A stretch of 64,000 nucleotides of DNA from Pseudomonas syringae (GTDB lineage: Bacteria; Pseudomonadota; Gammaproteobacteria; Pseudomonadales; Pseudomonadaceae). The stretch is taken from the NCBI RefSeq assembly GCF_021606685.1, contig NZ_WKCB01000009.1, forward strand, positions 49,121-113,120, in the 5' to 3' direction. The position numbers were made by a program, and so were the translations under genes. Position 1 is the stretch's first letter; every line of letters starts with the position of its first letter. The notes under the pieces were generated by a model, which had not been told where the DNA came from, ran no database searches, and worked only from the letters and a program-made list of their open reading frames with translations. Below, piece by piece: positions 48,081 through 56,995 of the stretch.

Positions 48081-48642
48081 GATCCGCCGAAACCTGCTCC
48101 TTCAAACGCTCTCGCACCACCTCGATGATTCGCTTCGCCAAGTGCGCATCGCCGACACTTCGGGCCAGCGTCAATGCCCCCACCAGGGTCGACATCATCA
48201 CCAGGCTCTGTTCATCGCCGCGCCCATCCCCCAGCGCCGTTTCAATCTGCTTGAGCCGTGCGCCCAGCACTGCATCGGTGGTTGCACTGTGCTGCCCTCG
48301 CAACCCTAGCTCGGGTGACATGGTTGTCAGCGGGCATCCCTCGCCGGGCGAGGTCTGGTGCCATGGCGACAGGTAACTATCAATGAACGCGTGCAATGGC
48401 CGTTCCTGGCTGAACAGCATTTCGCAGTGTGCATCCAGCTCTGCCGCCGCTGCCTGCAGGGCTTTTTCGACCAAATCGTGCTTGGACTTGAAGTGCGCGT
48501 AGAAGCCGCCATGCGTCAAATTCAACGCTTTCATCAACGGCTGCAAACCGGTGCCGCCGATGCCATCGCGGCGAAAGCGCACGGACGCTTCCTTGATGAT
48601 GCGCTGTTGCGTCTGGGCTTTGTGGTCTTGTGAGTAGCGCAT
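48064..48642 (-). CDS. TetR-family transcriptional regulator
   Basis: A 192-residue regulator with an N-terminal TetR helix-turn-helix (residues 10-57: QQRIIKEASVRFRRDGIGGT, LTHGGFYAHFKSKHDLV) and a C-terminal ligand/dimer domain of the kind found in AcrR/NemR-like proteins. No partner gene is evident: upstream lies the divergent GntR gene, downstream comEA. Target and ligand cannot be inferred. Confidence 0.85.
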   Translation of the reverse strand: MRYSQDHKAQTQQRIIKEASVRFRRDGIGGTGLQPLMKALNLTHGGFYAHFKSKHDLVEKALQAAAAELDAHCEMLFSQERPLHAFIDSYLSPWHQTSPGEGCPLTTMSPELGLRGQHSATTDAVLGARLKQIETALGDGRGDEQSLVMMSTLVGALTLARSVGDAHLAKRIIEVVRERLKEQVSADQKAGQ

Positions 48643-48745
48643 AGGTTGGCCTCGGATGCATGCCGGATTTCACCTAAGTACCCCTTTTACACCTTTAGCT
48701 GCTCTTTGAAACCTTGGCATGAAAAGTGATTACTTCTACACATTA

Positions 48746-48760
48746 GATTGTTCAACAATC
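48746..48760. promoter_or_regulatory. Perfect palindrome GATTGTTCAACAATC before the GntR gene
   Basis: A 15-base perfect inverted repeat (GATTGTT-C-AACAATC) lies 11 bases before the GntR start codon. FadR-subgroup GntR proteins bind TTGTnnACAA-like palindromes, so autoregulation is plausible. Confidence 0.5.
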
Positions 48761-48771
48761 GTGAGGTAGAA

Positions 48772-49416
48772 ATGACACTCAGCCTGTCTTTAGCGGATCA
48801 GATTGCCCTGGAACTGCGTGCCGACATCATCGGTGGGCGGCTGCTGCCGGGGATGGCGTTGGTCGAGTCTGAGCTGGTCAAGGGTTACAACGCCTCGCGC
48901 AATACCATCCGTGAGGCCTTGCACCGCCTGGGGCAGGAAGGGTTGACCCGCTATGTGCGCAACAAGGGGGTCATGGTCCGACGCCTGGAGCGCGAGGAAG
49001 TGCGTGATTTGTTTGTCGTACGCCGCACCCTTGAGTTGCAGGCTATCGCCCAGAGCGTTGCCCTGACCCCAGGGCAGTCCGAGCGTATGCAGGACGCCAT
49101 TGACGCTACCGCGCTGGCCCGGGAGCGCGAAGACTGGCGCTCTGTGGCCACCCACAGCCTGGTGTTCCATCAGCAGATTGTCGGGCTGATGCGCAGCCCT
49201 TTGTTCGATGAATTTTTCGCCCAGGTCATCGCCCAACTGCGCCTGGTGTTTTGCGCGGCGCCCGATGAGCAACGTTTCCAGTCGCCCTGGCTGGAGCGCG
49301 ATCGAGAGATTTACACGCTATTAGTCCACGCCGATAAACCGGCGGCAGGCGAGGCCATGAGCCTGTACCTGGATGACTCGGAGCGTTTGTCGCTGGCCCT
49401 GTTCAATCACCCCTGA
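48772..49416 (+). CDS. GntR-family regulator (FadR/FCD subgroup)
   Basis: A 214-residue regulator. An N-terminal winged helix (residues 5-65: LELRADIIGGRLLPGMALVE, NTIREALHRLGQEGL) precedes an all-helical FCD effector domain with metal-site residues (RRTLELQA, HSLVFHQQIVGL). GAGG lies seven bases before ATG 48772. The DUF1989 gene follows 15 bases later, so they form one transcription unit and the DUF1989 substrate may be the effector. Confidence 0.88.
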   Translation: MTLSLSLADQIALELRADIIGGRLLPGMALVESELVKGYNASRNTIREALHRLGQEGLTRYVRNKGVMVRRLEREEVRDLFVVRRTLELQAIAQSVALTPGQSERMQDAIDATALAREREDWRSVATHSLVFHQQIVGLMRSPLFDEFFAQVIAQLRLVFCAAPDEQRFQSPWLERDREIYTLLVHADKPAAGEAMSLYLDDSERLSLALFNHP

Positions 49417-49431
49417 TCGAGGATCTGCACC

Positions 49432-50280
49432 ATGTACAAAGACTACCCAGCCGCTTACCAGGTCAGCAACGGATCGGCCTTGCAGGTCGACACGGCATTT
49501 TATGAACGTATCCGTGATCGCAAGGACCAGCGCACCCTCGTTGAGCAGTTCGAGGTGCCGATTCGCACGGGCAGGGCGTGGAAGGTTCCGGCCGGGCACG
49601 TGTTCCGTGTGACCACACCGGTCGGTCCGCAGGTCGGCGACTTCAATGTGTGGAACGCCAATGATCCGCGCGAGCGCCTGTGGGCGGCGCGCACTCGCCA
49701 ATTGCAGGGCGCCCATGTGAGTACTCATGATCGACTGTGGTCGAACCTGCCGTTCCTGCGCCCGCTGGTGACCATCACCGATGACAGCCTGGCCGGTTAT
49801 GGCATCGATGAGCACGGCGGGCGCCTGCACGATCTGCTCGGTACGCGATGCGATCCCTACGTGAATCGGATGCTCACCGGTGAGGACTTCCACCACCATT
49901 GCCACTCGAACCTGACCCGTGCGGTGTTACCTCACGGCCTGACGGAATTTGACGTGCACGACGTGTTGAATATTTTCCAGTGCACCGGCCTCAATCACGA
50001 CGACCTGTATTTCATGAAGGCCTGCCCGGCGCAGAAGGGCGACTACCTGGAGTTCTTTGCCGAGATTGATCTGCTGTGTGCGCTGTCGACGTGCCCGGGT
50101 GGGGATTTGTCATTGCCGATGTGGGGCCCCGATGCGCAGGACCCGCTGACCGTATGCCGCCCGCTGGGGGTTGAGATCTACCGGCTGGATGACCCCTTGC
50201 TGACCGGCTGGAGCCAACCGGAACGTGCTGCCTATAAAGGGCAGCACGGGTTGCAGATCGCCAAAGCGGAGTGGGAGTAG
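49432..50280 (+). CDS. DUF1989 (urea-carboxylase-associated family) protein
   Basis: A 282-residue protein of the DUF1989 family, some members of which sit beside urea carboxylase/allophanate hydrolase genes. Conserved polar clusters are visible: WKVPAGHVFRVTTPVGPQVGDFNVWN, HDRLWSNLP, HHHCHSNLTRA and FMKACPAQKGDYLEFFAEID. The His/Cys/Asp-rich blocks suggest a metal site. No urea-carboxylase gene is near; its partner is the GntR regulator. Biochemical role is not established. Confidence 0.85.
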   Translation: MYKDYPAAYQVSNGSALQVDTAFYERIRDRKDQRTLVEQFEVPIRTGRAWKVPAGHVFRVTTPVGPQVGDFNVWNANDPRERLWAARTRQLQGAHVSTHDRLWSNLPFLRPLVTITDDSLAGYGIDEHGGRLHDLLGTRCDPYVNRMLTGEDFHHHCHSNLTRAVLPHGLTEFDVHDVLNIFQCTGLNHDDLYFMKACPAQKGDYLEFFAEIDLLCALSTCPGGDLSLPMWGPDAQDPLTVCRPLGVEIYRLDDPLLTGWSQPERAAYKGQHGLQIAKAEWE

Positions 50281-50298
50281 GCCTGGGCGTGACGCTAC

Positions 50299-50466
50299 CT
50301 AGCGATCCTGCGCGTCCTTGGCGTCCGCCTGGGCGTTGCGCTCGGCCACGCGCTTGCGTTGTTCGGCGGTGAGTTCCACCTTGTTGGCGCTGTCACGCAG
50401 CATCATCAACCCACCGACGATCGACCCGATCGCGACCACCATAATCAACCACGCATACCACGGCAT
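50299..50466 (-). CDS. Small DUF2897-like inner-membrane protein (55 residues)
   Basis: A short gene: ATG 50466 follows a strong AAGGAG site and runs to TAG at 50299. The protein starts MPWYAWLIMVVAIGSIVGGL (one membrane helix) and ends in a charged helix (ELTAEQRKRVAERNAQADAK), the pattern of the DUF2897 family of Pseudomonas. It lies 111 bases downstream of eat on the same strand. Function unknown. Confidence 0.75.
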   Translation of the reverse strand: MPWYAWLIMVVAIGSIVGGLMMLRDSANKVELTAEQRKRVAERNAQADAKDAQDR

Positions 50467-50489
50467 AAGGCTCTCCTTGAGGCAGATCG

Positions 50490-50511
50490 CCGTGGGAGAA
50501 TTTTCCCACGG
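50490..50511. repeat. Hairpin between eat and the 55-residue protein gene
   Basis: CCGTGGGA / TCCCACGG arms with a six-base loop form a stable stem 23 bases before the small gene's start. On the minus strand no T-run follows, so it may be a processing or leader structure rather than a terminator. Confidence 0.5.
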
Positions 50512-50577
50512 GAATAACTGCTTTGAGTGACGGGCTTTCTTACTAGTTCAGTGTAGGCCCGTTCTGCCTCCAGTAGA

Positions 50578-51942
50578 TCAGAGCCCGGTCAACATCGCAT
50601 CTGCGGGCGCATCGGCACGGTCTTGGGCGGTCATCTGGAAGTAGGCAAACCCCACCACCATAAAGCCCAGGAAGATCAGCCCGATAAGTGTATTGAACCA
50701 CGCCATGGCCACCAGGCACACCACCGCCAGTACCAGCGCAATGCCCGGTACGATCGGGTAGCCCGGTGCGCGGAAAGTGCGCTCCAGCAGGGGTTCGCTT
50801 TTACGCAGTTTGAACAGGCTGAGCATGCTCATGATGTACATCACGATCGCGCCGAATACGGCCATGGTGATCATTGCCGCCGTCAACGTCATGCCGCCCA
50901 GGTTGATCAGCCCGTCGCTGTAGATGGCGGCGATACCCACCACGCCACCGGCGATGATTGCCCTATGCGGTGTCTGAAACCGCGACAGCTTGGCGAGCGA
51001 AGACGGCAGGTACCCGGCGCGGGCCAAGGCGAAGAACTGGCGCGAATAGCCAAGGATGATCCCGTGAAAGCTCGCCACCAGGCCGAACAGGCCGATCCAC
51101 ACCAGCATGTGCAACCAGCCGGAGCTATCGCCTACCACGGTCTTCATCGCCTGTGGCAACGGGTCGTTGATGTTCGACAGGGTGCGCCAGTCGCCCACGC
51201 CGCCGGCAAAGAACATCACGCCCATGGCCAGGATCACCAGGGTCAGGATGCCGCTGATGTAGGCTTTTGGAATGGTGCGCTTGGGATCTTTCGCTTCTTC
51301 GGCCGCCATGGCGGCGCCTTCGATGGCGAGGAAGAACCAGATGGCAAAGGGAATCGCCGCAAACATCCCGGCAATCGCCGGTGCGCCAAAGGTGTCGGAA
51401 CCGGCCCAGCCGTTCAGGGCAAAGTTGCTGAAGCTGAACGCAGGGGCGACCACGCCCATGAACACCAACAGTTCGGCGACGGCGAGCACGCACACCACCA
51501 ACTCGAAGGTGGCGGCGAGTTTCACGCCGAGAATGTTCAGCCCCATGAACACGATGTAGGCGCCGACGGCTGCGTGTTTGGGGTCCAGCGCCGGGAACTG
51601 CACGTTGAGGTAAGCGCCGATGGCCAAGGCGATGGCCGGCGGTGCAAACACAAATTCGATCAATGTGGCGAGGCCGGCGATCAAGCCGCCTTTCTCACCA
51701 AACGCGCGACGACTGTAGGCAAACGGCCCGCCAGCGTGAGGAATGGCCGTGGTCAGCTCGGTGAAACTGAAGATAAAGCAGGTGTACATCGCAGCGACCA
51801 TCAAGGAGGTCACCAGGAAGCCCAATGTCCCGGCCACGCCCCAGCCATAGCTCCAGCCGAAGTATTCGCCGGAAATTACCAGCCCGACCGCAATACCCCA
51901 CAAATGCAGGGTGCCCAAGGTGGGTTTGAGTTGTGTGTTCAT
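50578..51942 (-). CDS. eat: Ethanolamine permease (APC family)
   Basis: A 454-residue inner-membrane amino-acid/amine transporter with twelve helices. The start GTLHLWGIAVGLVISGEYFG, with SYGWGVAGTLGFL, and the AAEEAKDPKRTIPKAYI loop are typical of the ethanolamine permease (Eat) group. ATG 51942 has GGGAGAG eight bases upstream; the frame's earlier codon at 51978 lies too near the predicted sigma-54 start. No ethanolamine ammonia-lyase genes (eutBC) are next to it in this window, so the permease is separated from the usual catabolic partners here. Confidence 0.88.
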   Translation of the reverse strand: MNTQLKPTLGTLHLWGIAVGLVISGEYFGWSYGWGVAGTLGFLVTSLMVAAMYTCFIFSFTELTTAIPHAGGPFAYSRRAFGEKGGLIAGLATLIEFVFAPPAIALAIGAYLNVQFPALDPKHAAVGAYIVFMGLNILGVKLAATFELVVCVLAVAELLVFMGVVAPAFSFSNFALNGWAGSDTFGAPAIAGMFAAIPFAIWFFLAIEGAAMAAEEAKDPKRTIPKAYISGILTLVILAMGVMFFAGGVGDWRTLSNINDPLPQAMKTVVGDSSGWLHMLVWIGLFGLVASFHGIILGYSRQFFALARAGYLPSSLAKLSRFQTPHRAIIAGGVVGIAAIYSDGLINLGGMTLTAAMITMAVFGAIVMYIMSMLSLFKLRKSEPLLERTFRAPGYPIVPGIALVLAVVCLVAMAWFNTLIGLIFLGFMVVGFAYFQMTAQDRADAPADAMLTGL

Positions 51943-51983
51943 TGTGTTGCTCTCCCTGAACCGTTTGGAATGATTCAAGGTGT

Positions 51984-51999
51984 TGCAGCGGACATGCCA
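51984..51999 (-). promoter_or_regulatory. eat: Sigma-54 promoter of eat
   Basis: Minus strand TGGCATGTCCGCTGCA against consensus TGGCACGnnnnTTGCA: both GG(-24) and GC(-12) are present with correct spacing and only two departures. Transcription would begin near 51974, leaving a leader of about 32 bases. The P. aeruginosa eat genes are known to be controlled by a sigma-54 activator (EatR). Confidence 0.65.
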
Positions 52000-52109
52000 G
52001 GATGGGAATCGTTGTCGTAAAGCTCAGTAAGTGTCGCCGACGGGACTGTTTGGCGTTTGAAGTTTTCCAGCCGCGCACCAGATGAGTGCGGCGGTGACTG
52101 GACCGGCGC

Positions 52110-52195
52110 CATCGGGGGCAAGCCCCCTCCCACATTTTGATCGGCGCTCGACAGGACAACTCGGTCAAATGTGGGAGTGGGCTTGCCCGCGATGA
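52110..52195. repeat. REP pair between eat and kdpF, tail-to-tail
   Basis: The arms are atcgggggcaagccccctcc and gtgggagtgggcttgcccgc, in the same reversed orientation as at 22040-22113 but with a longer spacer that includes a weak inverted repeat. It separates the eat and kdp promoters in the 412-base gap. Confidence 0.8.
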
Positions 52196-52210
52196 GGCCC
52201 TTCCAGCCAG

Positions 52211-52298
52211 TATAAATCCCCCTGTAAAACCCGCATAAACCCACTCTTTACGCCATCTTTACGCCCCGCCAGCCCCCTCGCTCTCGTTCCTTTACGCC
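52211..52298 (+). promoter_or_regulatory. Helically phased repeats upstream of kdpF, likely KdpE operator
   Basis: TTTACGCC occurs three times, starting at 52247, 52258 and 52291 (spacings 11 and 33, i.e. one and three helical turns). It is preceded by TAAA blocks at 52213, 52225 and 52236 in the same 11-12 base rhythm. The part TTTACGCCATCTTTACGCCC resembles the T-rich double repeat bound by KdpE in front of E. coli kdpFABC. Confidence 0.6.
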
Positions 52299-52354
52299 AC
52301 TCCTGCCGACAATCACCCCACACGCGGCACTCGCCGCTAAACGGAGAGACTTCC

Positions 52355-52444
52355 ATGAGCGTTCTGGACGGGGTGTCACTGCTATTGGCCGTGGCGCTGT
52401 TCTTTTATCTGCTGGTTGCGCTGTTACGCGCGGATCGGAACTAG
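52355..52444 (+). CDS. kdpF: Potassium-transporting ATPase subunit KdpF
   Basis: A 29-residue single-helix peptide (MSVLDGVSLLLAVALFFYLL, then VALLRADRN) directly before kdpA, too short for most gene finders. KdpF is a small lipid-like subunit that stabilises the Kdp complex. GGAGAG precedes the ATG and the stop lies eight bases before kdpA. Confidence 0.9.
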   Translation: MSVLDGVSLLLAVALFFYLLVALLRADRN

Positions 52445-52452
52445 GAGCGGCT

Positions 52453-54147
52453 ATGCACAGTTATGACTATTGGCTGATCATCGCCTTCTTTGCCGTGGTG
52501 CTGGTGCCGGCGCCGTTCCTGGGGCGGTTCTACTACAAGGTGATGGAAGGCCAGCGCACGTGGCTTACACCGGTATTCGGCCCCGTAGAGCGCGCCTGTT
52601 ATCGCCTGTCTGGCGTGGACGAGCATCAGGAACAAAGCTGGCAGAAGTACATGCTGGCCTTGCTGGCATTCAACCTCGCGGGCTTTGTGCTGCTGTTCGC
52701 GATCCTGAACTTCCAGGACTATCTCCCACTGAACCCACAGAAATTGCCGGGCCAGGAATGGACCCTGGCCTTCAACACCGCCGTCAGTTTCATGACCAAC
52801 ACCAACTGGCAGTCCTACAGCGGTGAGGCGTCTCTGAGCTACCTCAGCCAGATGGCCGGCCTGACCGTGCAGAACTTCGTCAGCGCGGCCACCGGCCTTG
52901 CAGTCTTGGTCGCTCTTTGTCGTGGGATCGGTCGCAAATCCACCAAGACATTGGGCAACTTCTGGGTCGATATGACCCGCGCCACCCTCTACGGCCTGCT
53001 GCCGTTGTGCCTGGTGCTGGCGTTGTTCCTGGTGTGGCAGGGCGTGCCGCAGACCTTCGCCCATTACGTGGATGCCGTGACGATGCAGGGCGTGGATCAG
53101 GTGATCCCCCTGGGCCCGGCGGCCAGCCAGATTGCGATCAAGCAACTGGGCACCAACGGCGGTGGCTTCTTCGGTGTCAACTCGGCGCATCCGTTTGAAG
53201 ACCCGACCGCCTGGGCCAACCTGTTCGAGATGGCCGCGATCATCCTGATCCCTGTGGCGCTGGTGTTCACCTTTGGCCACTACGTCAAAGACCTGCGCCA
53301 GAGCCGCGCGATCCTCGGGTGCATGCTGGCGCTGTTCCTGATCGGCGGCGCGACTTCGCTGTGGGCCGAATACCAGCCCAACCCGACCCTGAACAACCCG
53401 GCCGTGGAGAAAACCGCACCGCTGGAAGGTAAAGAGTCGCGCTTCGGCACCACGGGCACCGTGTTGTGGTCGGTCACCACTACTGCAGCGTCCAACGGCT
53501 CGGTCAACGGCATGCAGGACAGCCTCAACCCCCTGAGCGGGATGGTCGCGCTGGTCAATATGATGGTCGGTGAGGTGATCTTCGGCGGTGTCGGCGCTGG
53601 TATGTACGGCATGTTGCTCAACGTGCTGATCGCCGTGTTCCTCGCTGGCCTGATGATCGGCCGCACCCCGGAATACCTCGGCAAGAAGCTGCAGGCCAAG
53701 GAGGTGCAGTTGCTCGTCGTGACCCTGCTGGTGATGCCGGTTGGCGTGCTGGTGCTGGGTGCCATCGCCGCGAGCTTGCCCGGCCCGGCAGGTGCCATCA
53801 GTAACCCTGGCCCCCATGGTTTCAGCCAGTTGCTCTACGCCTATACGTCGGCGAGTGCCAACAACGGCTCGGCGTTCGGCGGTTTCAGCGCGAATACGGC
53901 GTTCCACAACCTGATGCTGGGCCTGGGCATGTTGATCGGCCGCTTCGGCTACATCCTTCCGGTCCTGGCCCTGGCCGGCAGCCTGGCGATGAAGAAAACC
54001 GCACCGATTGGCCAGAACAGCTTCCCGACCCATGGCCCGCTGTTCGTGACCCTGTTGACCGTGACCATTTTGCTGGTGGGCGGCCTGACTTTCCTGCCAA
54101 CGCTGGCGTTAGGCCCCATCGCTGAACACTTGAGCATGGGCTTCTAA
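52453..54147 (+). CDS. kdpA: Potassium-transporting ATPase subunit KdpA
   Basis: A 564-residue channel-like subunit binding K+. Four pore-loop selectivity segments are visible: FMTNTNWQSYSGE, LGTNGGGFFGVNSAHPF, VTTTAASNGSVNGM and SASANNGSAFGGF. It has ten membrane helices. It is inducible by low K+ through KdpDE. It lies between kdpF and kdpB with gaps of eight and nine bases. Confidence 0.98.
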   Translation: MHSYDYWLIIAFFAVVLVPAPFLGRFYYKVMEGQRTWLTPVFGPVERACYRLSGVDEHQEQSWQKYMLALLAFNLAGFVLLFAILNFQDYLPLNPQKLPGQEWTLAFNTAVSFMTNTNWQSYSGEASLSYLSQMAGLTVQNFVSAATGLAVLVALCRGIGRKSTKTLGNFWVDMTRATLYGLLPLCLVLALFLVWQGVPQTFAHYVDAVTMQGVDQVIPLGPAASQIAIKQLGTNGGGFFGVNSAHPFEDPTAWANLFEMAAIILIPVALVFTFGHYVKDLRQSRAILGCMLALFLIGGATSLWAEYQPNPTLNNPAVEKTAPLEGKESRFGTTGTVLWSVTTTAASNGSVNGMQDSLNPLSGMVALVNMMVGEVIFGGVGAGMYGMLLNVLIAVFLAGLMIGRTPEYLGKKLQAKEVQLLVVTLLVMPVGVLVLGAIAASLPGPAGAISNPGPHGFSQLLYAYTSASANNGSAFGGFSANTAFHNLMLGLGMLIGRFGYILPVLALAGSLAMKKTAPIGQNSFPTHGPLFVTLLTVTILLVGGLTFLPTLALGPIAEHLSMGF

Positions 54148-54156
54148 AAAGGGGAT

Positions 54157-56220
54157 ATGAAAATGAATATGCCTGCAAAAAATGCGGCTCCCGTGACCAT
54201 CCAGGAAGCGCCAAAAACCGCGATCTCCGCCCTGTGGCGCCCGGCGCTGGTCCAGGCGTTCGTCAAGCTTGACCCGCGCCAGCTGCAACGTTCGCCGGTG
54301 ATGCTGGTGGTCGAGCTGACCGCCATCCTCACCACCGTGCTGTGTTTTGTGCCCGATACCGCCGTGCCGACTTTCGTCGCCGTGCAAATCGCCGTGTGGC
54401 TGTGGTTCACCGTGCTGTTCGCCAACTTCGCCGAAGCCTTGGCTGAAGGGCGAGGCAAGGCCCGTGCCGACAGCCTCAAGGCCGGCAGTGAGGGCCTTAG
54501 CGCACGCCGCAAGGAAGCCGACGGCAGCTTCAAGGTCGTACCGGCTACCAGCCTGCGCAAAGGTGATGTGGTGCGCGTTGCCGCCGGGGAAATGATCCCC
54601 GGTGACGGCGAGGTCATCGATGGCATTGCGGCGGTCAACGAGGCGGCGATCACCGGCGAATCCGCACCGGTAATCCGCGAATCCGGCGGCGACCGTTCGG
54701 CCGTCACCGGCAACACCCGTCTGGTGTCGGACTGGCTGTTAGTGCGTATCACCGCCAACCCCGGCGAGTCCACCCTGGACCGCATGATCGCGCTGGTCGA
54801 GGGTGCCAAGCGCCAGAAAACCCCCAATGAAGTCGCGCTGGATATCCTGCTGATCGGTCTGACCCTGATCTTCCTGCTGGTGGTGGTGACCCTGCAGCCG
54901 TTCGCGCACTTCGCCAATGGCAGCCTGCCGCTGGTGTTTCTGGTCGCACTGCTGGTGACGCTGATTCCTACAACCATTGGCGGTTTGTTGTCAGCCATCG
55001 GTATCGCCGGGATGGATCGCCTGGTGCGCCTTAATGTCATCGCCAAGTCCGGCCGTGCGGTAGAAGCGGCGGGGGATGTGCACGTGTTGCTGCTGGACAA
55101 GACCGGCACCATCACCTTTGGCAACCGTCGCTGCTCGGCGGTGGTCGCGGCGCCCGGCGTCAGTGGCCTGGAGGTGGCCCAAGGCGCGCTGTTCGCTTCC
55201 CTGGCGGACGACACGGCGGAAGGCAAATCCATTGTCGAATACCTGCGCGCCTTGCACCCCCAGGCCGAGCCGTCGCTGGACGAGCTGACGGCCGTGCCGT
55301 TCAGCGCCGAAACCCGCTTGTCCGGTGTCGACTACCAGGGCCGCGTATTCCGCAAGGGTGCGGTGGATTCGCTGCTGGCGTTTATCGGTCAACAACGCAG
55401 TGACCTTGCACCGGCGCTGTCGCGGGAAATCGACAAGATCGCCCAGAGCGGCGGCACCCCGTTGCTGGTGTGTGCCGATGGCAAGTTGCTTGGCGCGATC
55501 CACCTCAAGGACGTGGTCAAGCCCGGCATCCGTGAACGTTTCGCCGAGCTGCGCAAGCTGGGGATTCGCACCGTGATGGTCACCGGCGACAACCCACTGA
55601 CCGCCGCTGCGATTGCCGCCGAGGCGGGCGTGGATGACGTGCTGGCCGAAGCCACGCCGGAGAAGAAACTCGCGCGTATTCGTCACGAGCAAAACGACGG
55701 TCGCCTGGTCGCGATGTGCGGCGACGGCGCCAACGATGCGCCGGCGCTGGCTCAGGCGGACGTCGGGATGGCAATGAACGACGGCACCCAGGCCGCGCGT
55801 GAGGCGGCCAACATGGTCGACCTCGACAGCGACCCGACCAAGCTGCTGGATGTGGTGCAAATCGGCAAGGAATTGCTGGTGACGCGCGGCGCGCTGACGA
55901 CCTTTTCCATCGCCAACGACGTGGCCAAGTACTTCGCGATCCTGCCGGCGTTGTTCGCCTCGATCTACCCGCAACTGGGCGTGCTCAACGTGATGCACTT
56001 GCAGAGCCCGCAGAGCGCGATCCTCTCGGCCATTGTGTTCAACGCACTGATCATCGTGGTGCTGATCCCGTTGGCGCTGCGCGGTGTGCGCGTACAGGCG
56101 GCGAGTGCGGCGGCGTTGCTGCGGCGCAACCTGCTGATCTACGGCCTGGGCGGGATCCTGGTGCCGTTCGTGGGCATCAAGGCGATCGACATGCTGCTGA
56201 CGGCGCTGCACCTGGTGTAA
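54157..56220 (+). CDS. kdpB: Potassium-transporting P-type ATPase subunit KdpB
   Basis: A 687-residue P-type ATPase that energises K+ uptake through KdpA. The phosphorylated aspartate is D314 in [12 protein letters not shown]. Other marks are [10 protein letters not shown] (actuator), [21 protein letters not shown], and [21 protein letters not shown] (hinge). Seven membrane helices are expected. ATG 54157 follows GGGGATATG-type spacing with a second ATG two codons later, which could also serve. Confidence 0.98.
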   Translation: MKMNMPAKNAAPVTIQEAPKTAISALWRPALVQAFVKLDPRQLQRSPVMLVVELTAILTTVLCFVPDTAVPTFVAVQIAVWLWFTVLFANFAEALAEGRGKARADSLKAGSEGLSARRKEADGSFKVVPATSLRKGDVVRVAAGEMIPGDGEVIDGIAAVNEAAITGESAPVIRESGGDRSAVTGNTRLVSDWLLVRITANPGESTLDRMIALVEGAKRQKTPNEVALDILLIGLTLIFLLVVVTLQPFAHFANGSLPLVFLVALLVTLIPTTIGGLLSAIGIAGMDRLVRLNVIAKSGRAVEAAGDVHVLLLDKTGTITFGNRRCSAVVAAPGVSGLEVAQGALFASLADDTAEGKSIVEYLRALHPQAEPSLDELTAVPFSAETRLSGVDYQGRVFRKGAVDSLLAFIGQQRSDLAPALSREIDKIAQSGGTPLLVCADGKLLGAIHLKDVVKPGIRERFAELRKLGIRTVMVTGDNPLTAAAIAAEAGVDDVLAEATPEKKLARIRHEQNDGRLVAMCGDGANDAPALAQADVGMAMNDGTQAAREAANMVDLDSDPTKLLDVVQIGKELLVTRGALTTFSIANDVAKYFAILPALFASIYPQLGVLNVMHLQSPQSAILSAIVFNALIIVVLIPLALRGVRVQAASAAALLRRNLLIYGLGGILVPFVGIKAIDMLLTALHLV

Positions 56221-56233
56221 CTCACACCACACC

Positions 56234-56294
56234 CCTTGTGGCGAGGGCGCTTGCTCCCGTTGGACCGCGCAGCGGTCCCAAGCGCCCCCACCAC
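56234..56294. repeat. Different REP-like element between kdpB and kdpC
   Basis: TTGTGGCGAGGGCGCTTGCTCCC is followed by a perfect hairpin GGACCGC-gca-GCGGTCC. This is a distinct repeat type from the gggagggggcttgc REPs. It fills most of the 105-base gap within the kdp operon. Confidence 0.6.
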
Positions 56295-56325
56295 CTGGGT
56301 TTCTCGACTGATTGAGGATTTGAAC

Positions 56326-56871
56326 ATGACTAACATGATCCGCCCGGCCCTTAGCCTGCTGGTACTCATGACCCTGATCACCGGCGTCGCTTATCCGCTG
56401 GTGGTGACCGGTGTCGCCCAGCTGGCGTTCCCGGACCAGGCCAATGGCAGCCTGGTGCGCGACGCCAGCGGCAAAGTGCGCGGCTCCAGTCTGATCGCCC
56501 AGGACTTTACCGGTGACAGCTGGTTTCACCCACGCCCGTCGGCCGGCGCGTTTGCGACCGTTTCCAGCAGCGCCAGCAACCTCGGCCCGAGTAACCCGGC
56601 GTTGGCCACTCGTGTGTTCGATGATGCGAATAAACAATGGGTGCCAAGCCAGGGCCCAGTGCCGTTGGCCTCGCTGACTACCTCTGGCAGCGGTCTTGAT
56701 CCACACTTGCCACCACAGGCGATTGCCTATCAACTGGCGCGAGTGGCGGCGGCGCGGAATGTGCCGGTGTCGACCTTGCAGCGCGTACTGGATGAGCACA
56801 TCGAAAGCCCGCTGGTGGGCCCGCCGGTGGTGAATGTGCTGGCGCTGAACATGGCCCTGGAAAAGTTGTAG
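56326..56871 (+). CDS. kdpC: Potassium-transporting ATPase subunit KdpC
   Basis: A 181-residue subunit with one N-terminal membrane helix and a periplasmic domain. The sequence has [37 protein letters not shown] and [20 protein letters not shown], all standard KdpC motifs. ATG 56326 has GAGG upstream; a longer frame to 56236 begins inside the REP-like element and is rejected. Confidence 0.97.
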   Translation: MTNMIRPALSLLVLMTLITGVAYPLVVTGVAQLAFPDQANGSLVRDASGKVRGSSLIAQDFTGDSWFHPRPSAGAFATVSSSASNLGPSNPALATRVFDDANKQWVPSQGPVPLASLTTSGSGLDPHLPPQAIAYQLARVAAARNVPVSTLQRVLDEHIESPLVGPPVVNVLALNMALEKL

Positions 56872-56882
56872 GCCAGACAGGC

Positions 56883-56953
56883 CCCATCGAGGGCAAGCCC
56901 CTCCCACAGTTGGAATGCATTCCCCTGTGGGAGGGGGCTTGCCCCCGATGGGG
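56883..56953. repeat. REP pair between kdpC and kdpD
   Basis: The arms atcgagggcaagcccctccc and gtgggagggggcttgccccc surround a GGAATGCATTCC perfect 12-base palindrome (56912-56923). The unit lies in the 124-base kdpC-kdpD gap and could uncouple the sensor genes from kdpFABC. Confidence 0.8.
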
Positions 56954-56995
56954 CCCTACAAGACTCTGTATAAATACCTGAAGGAACCCCCGCGC

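Noticed and set aside
48716..48735. TGGCATGAAAAGTGA before the GntR gene as a sigma-54 promoter
   Set aside because: The -24 half fits but the -12 position is GA instead of the required GC.
52453..54147. Horizontal transfer of the kdp operon
   Set aside because: Base composition and codon use match the surrounding chromosome, no mobile-element remains are present, and kdp is common in Pseudomonas.
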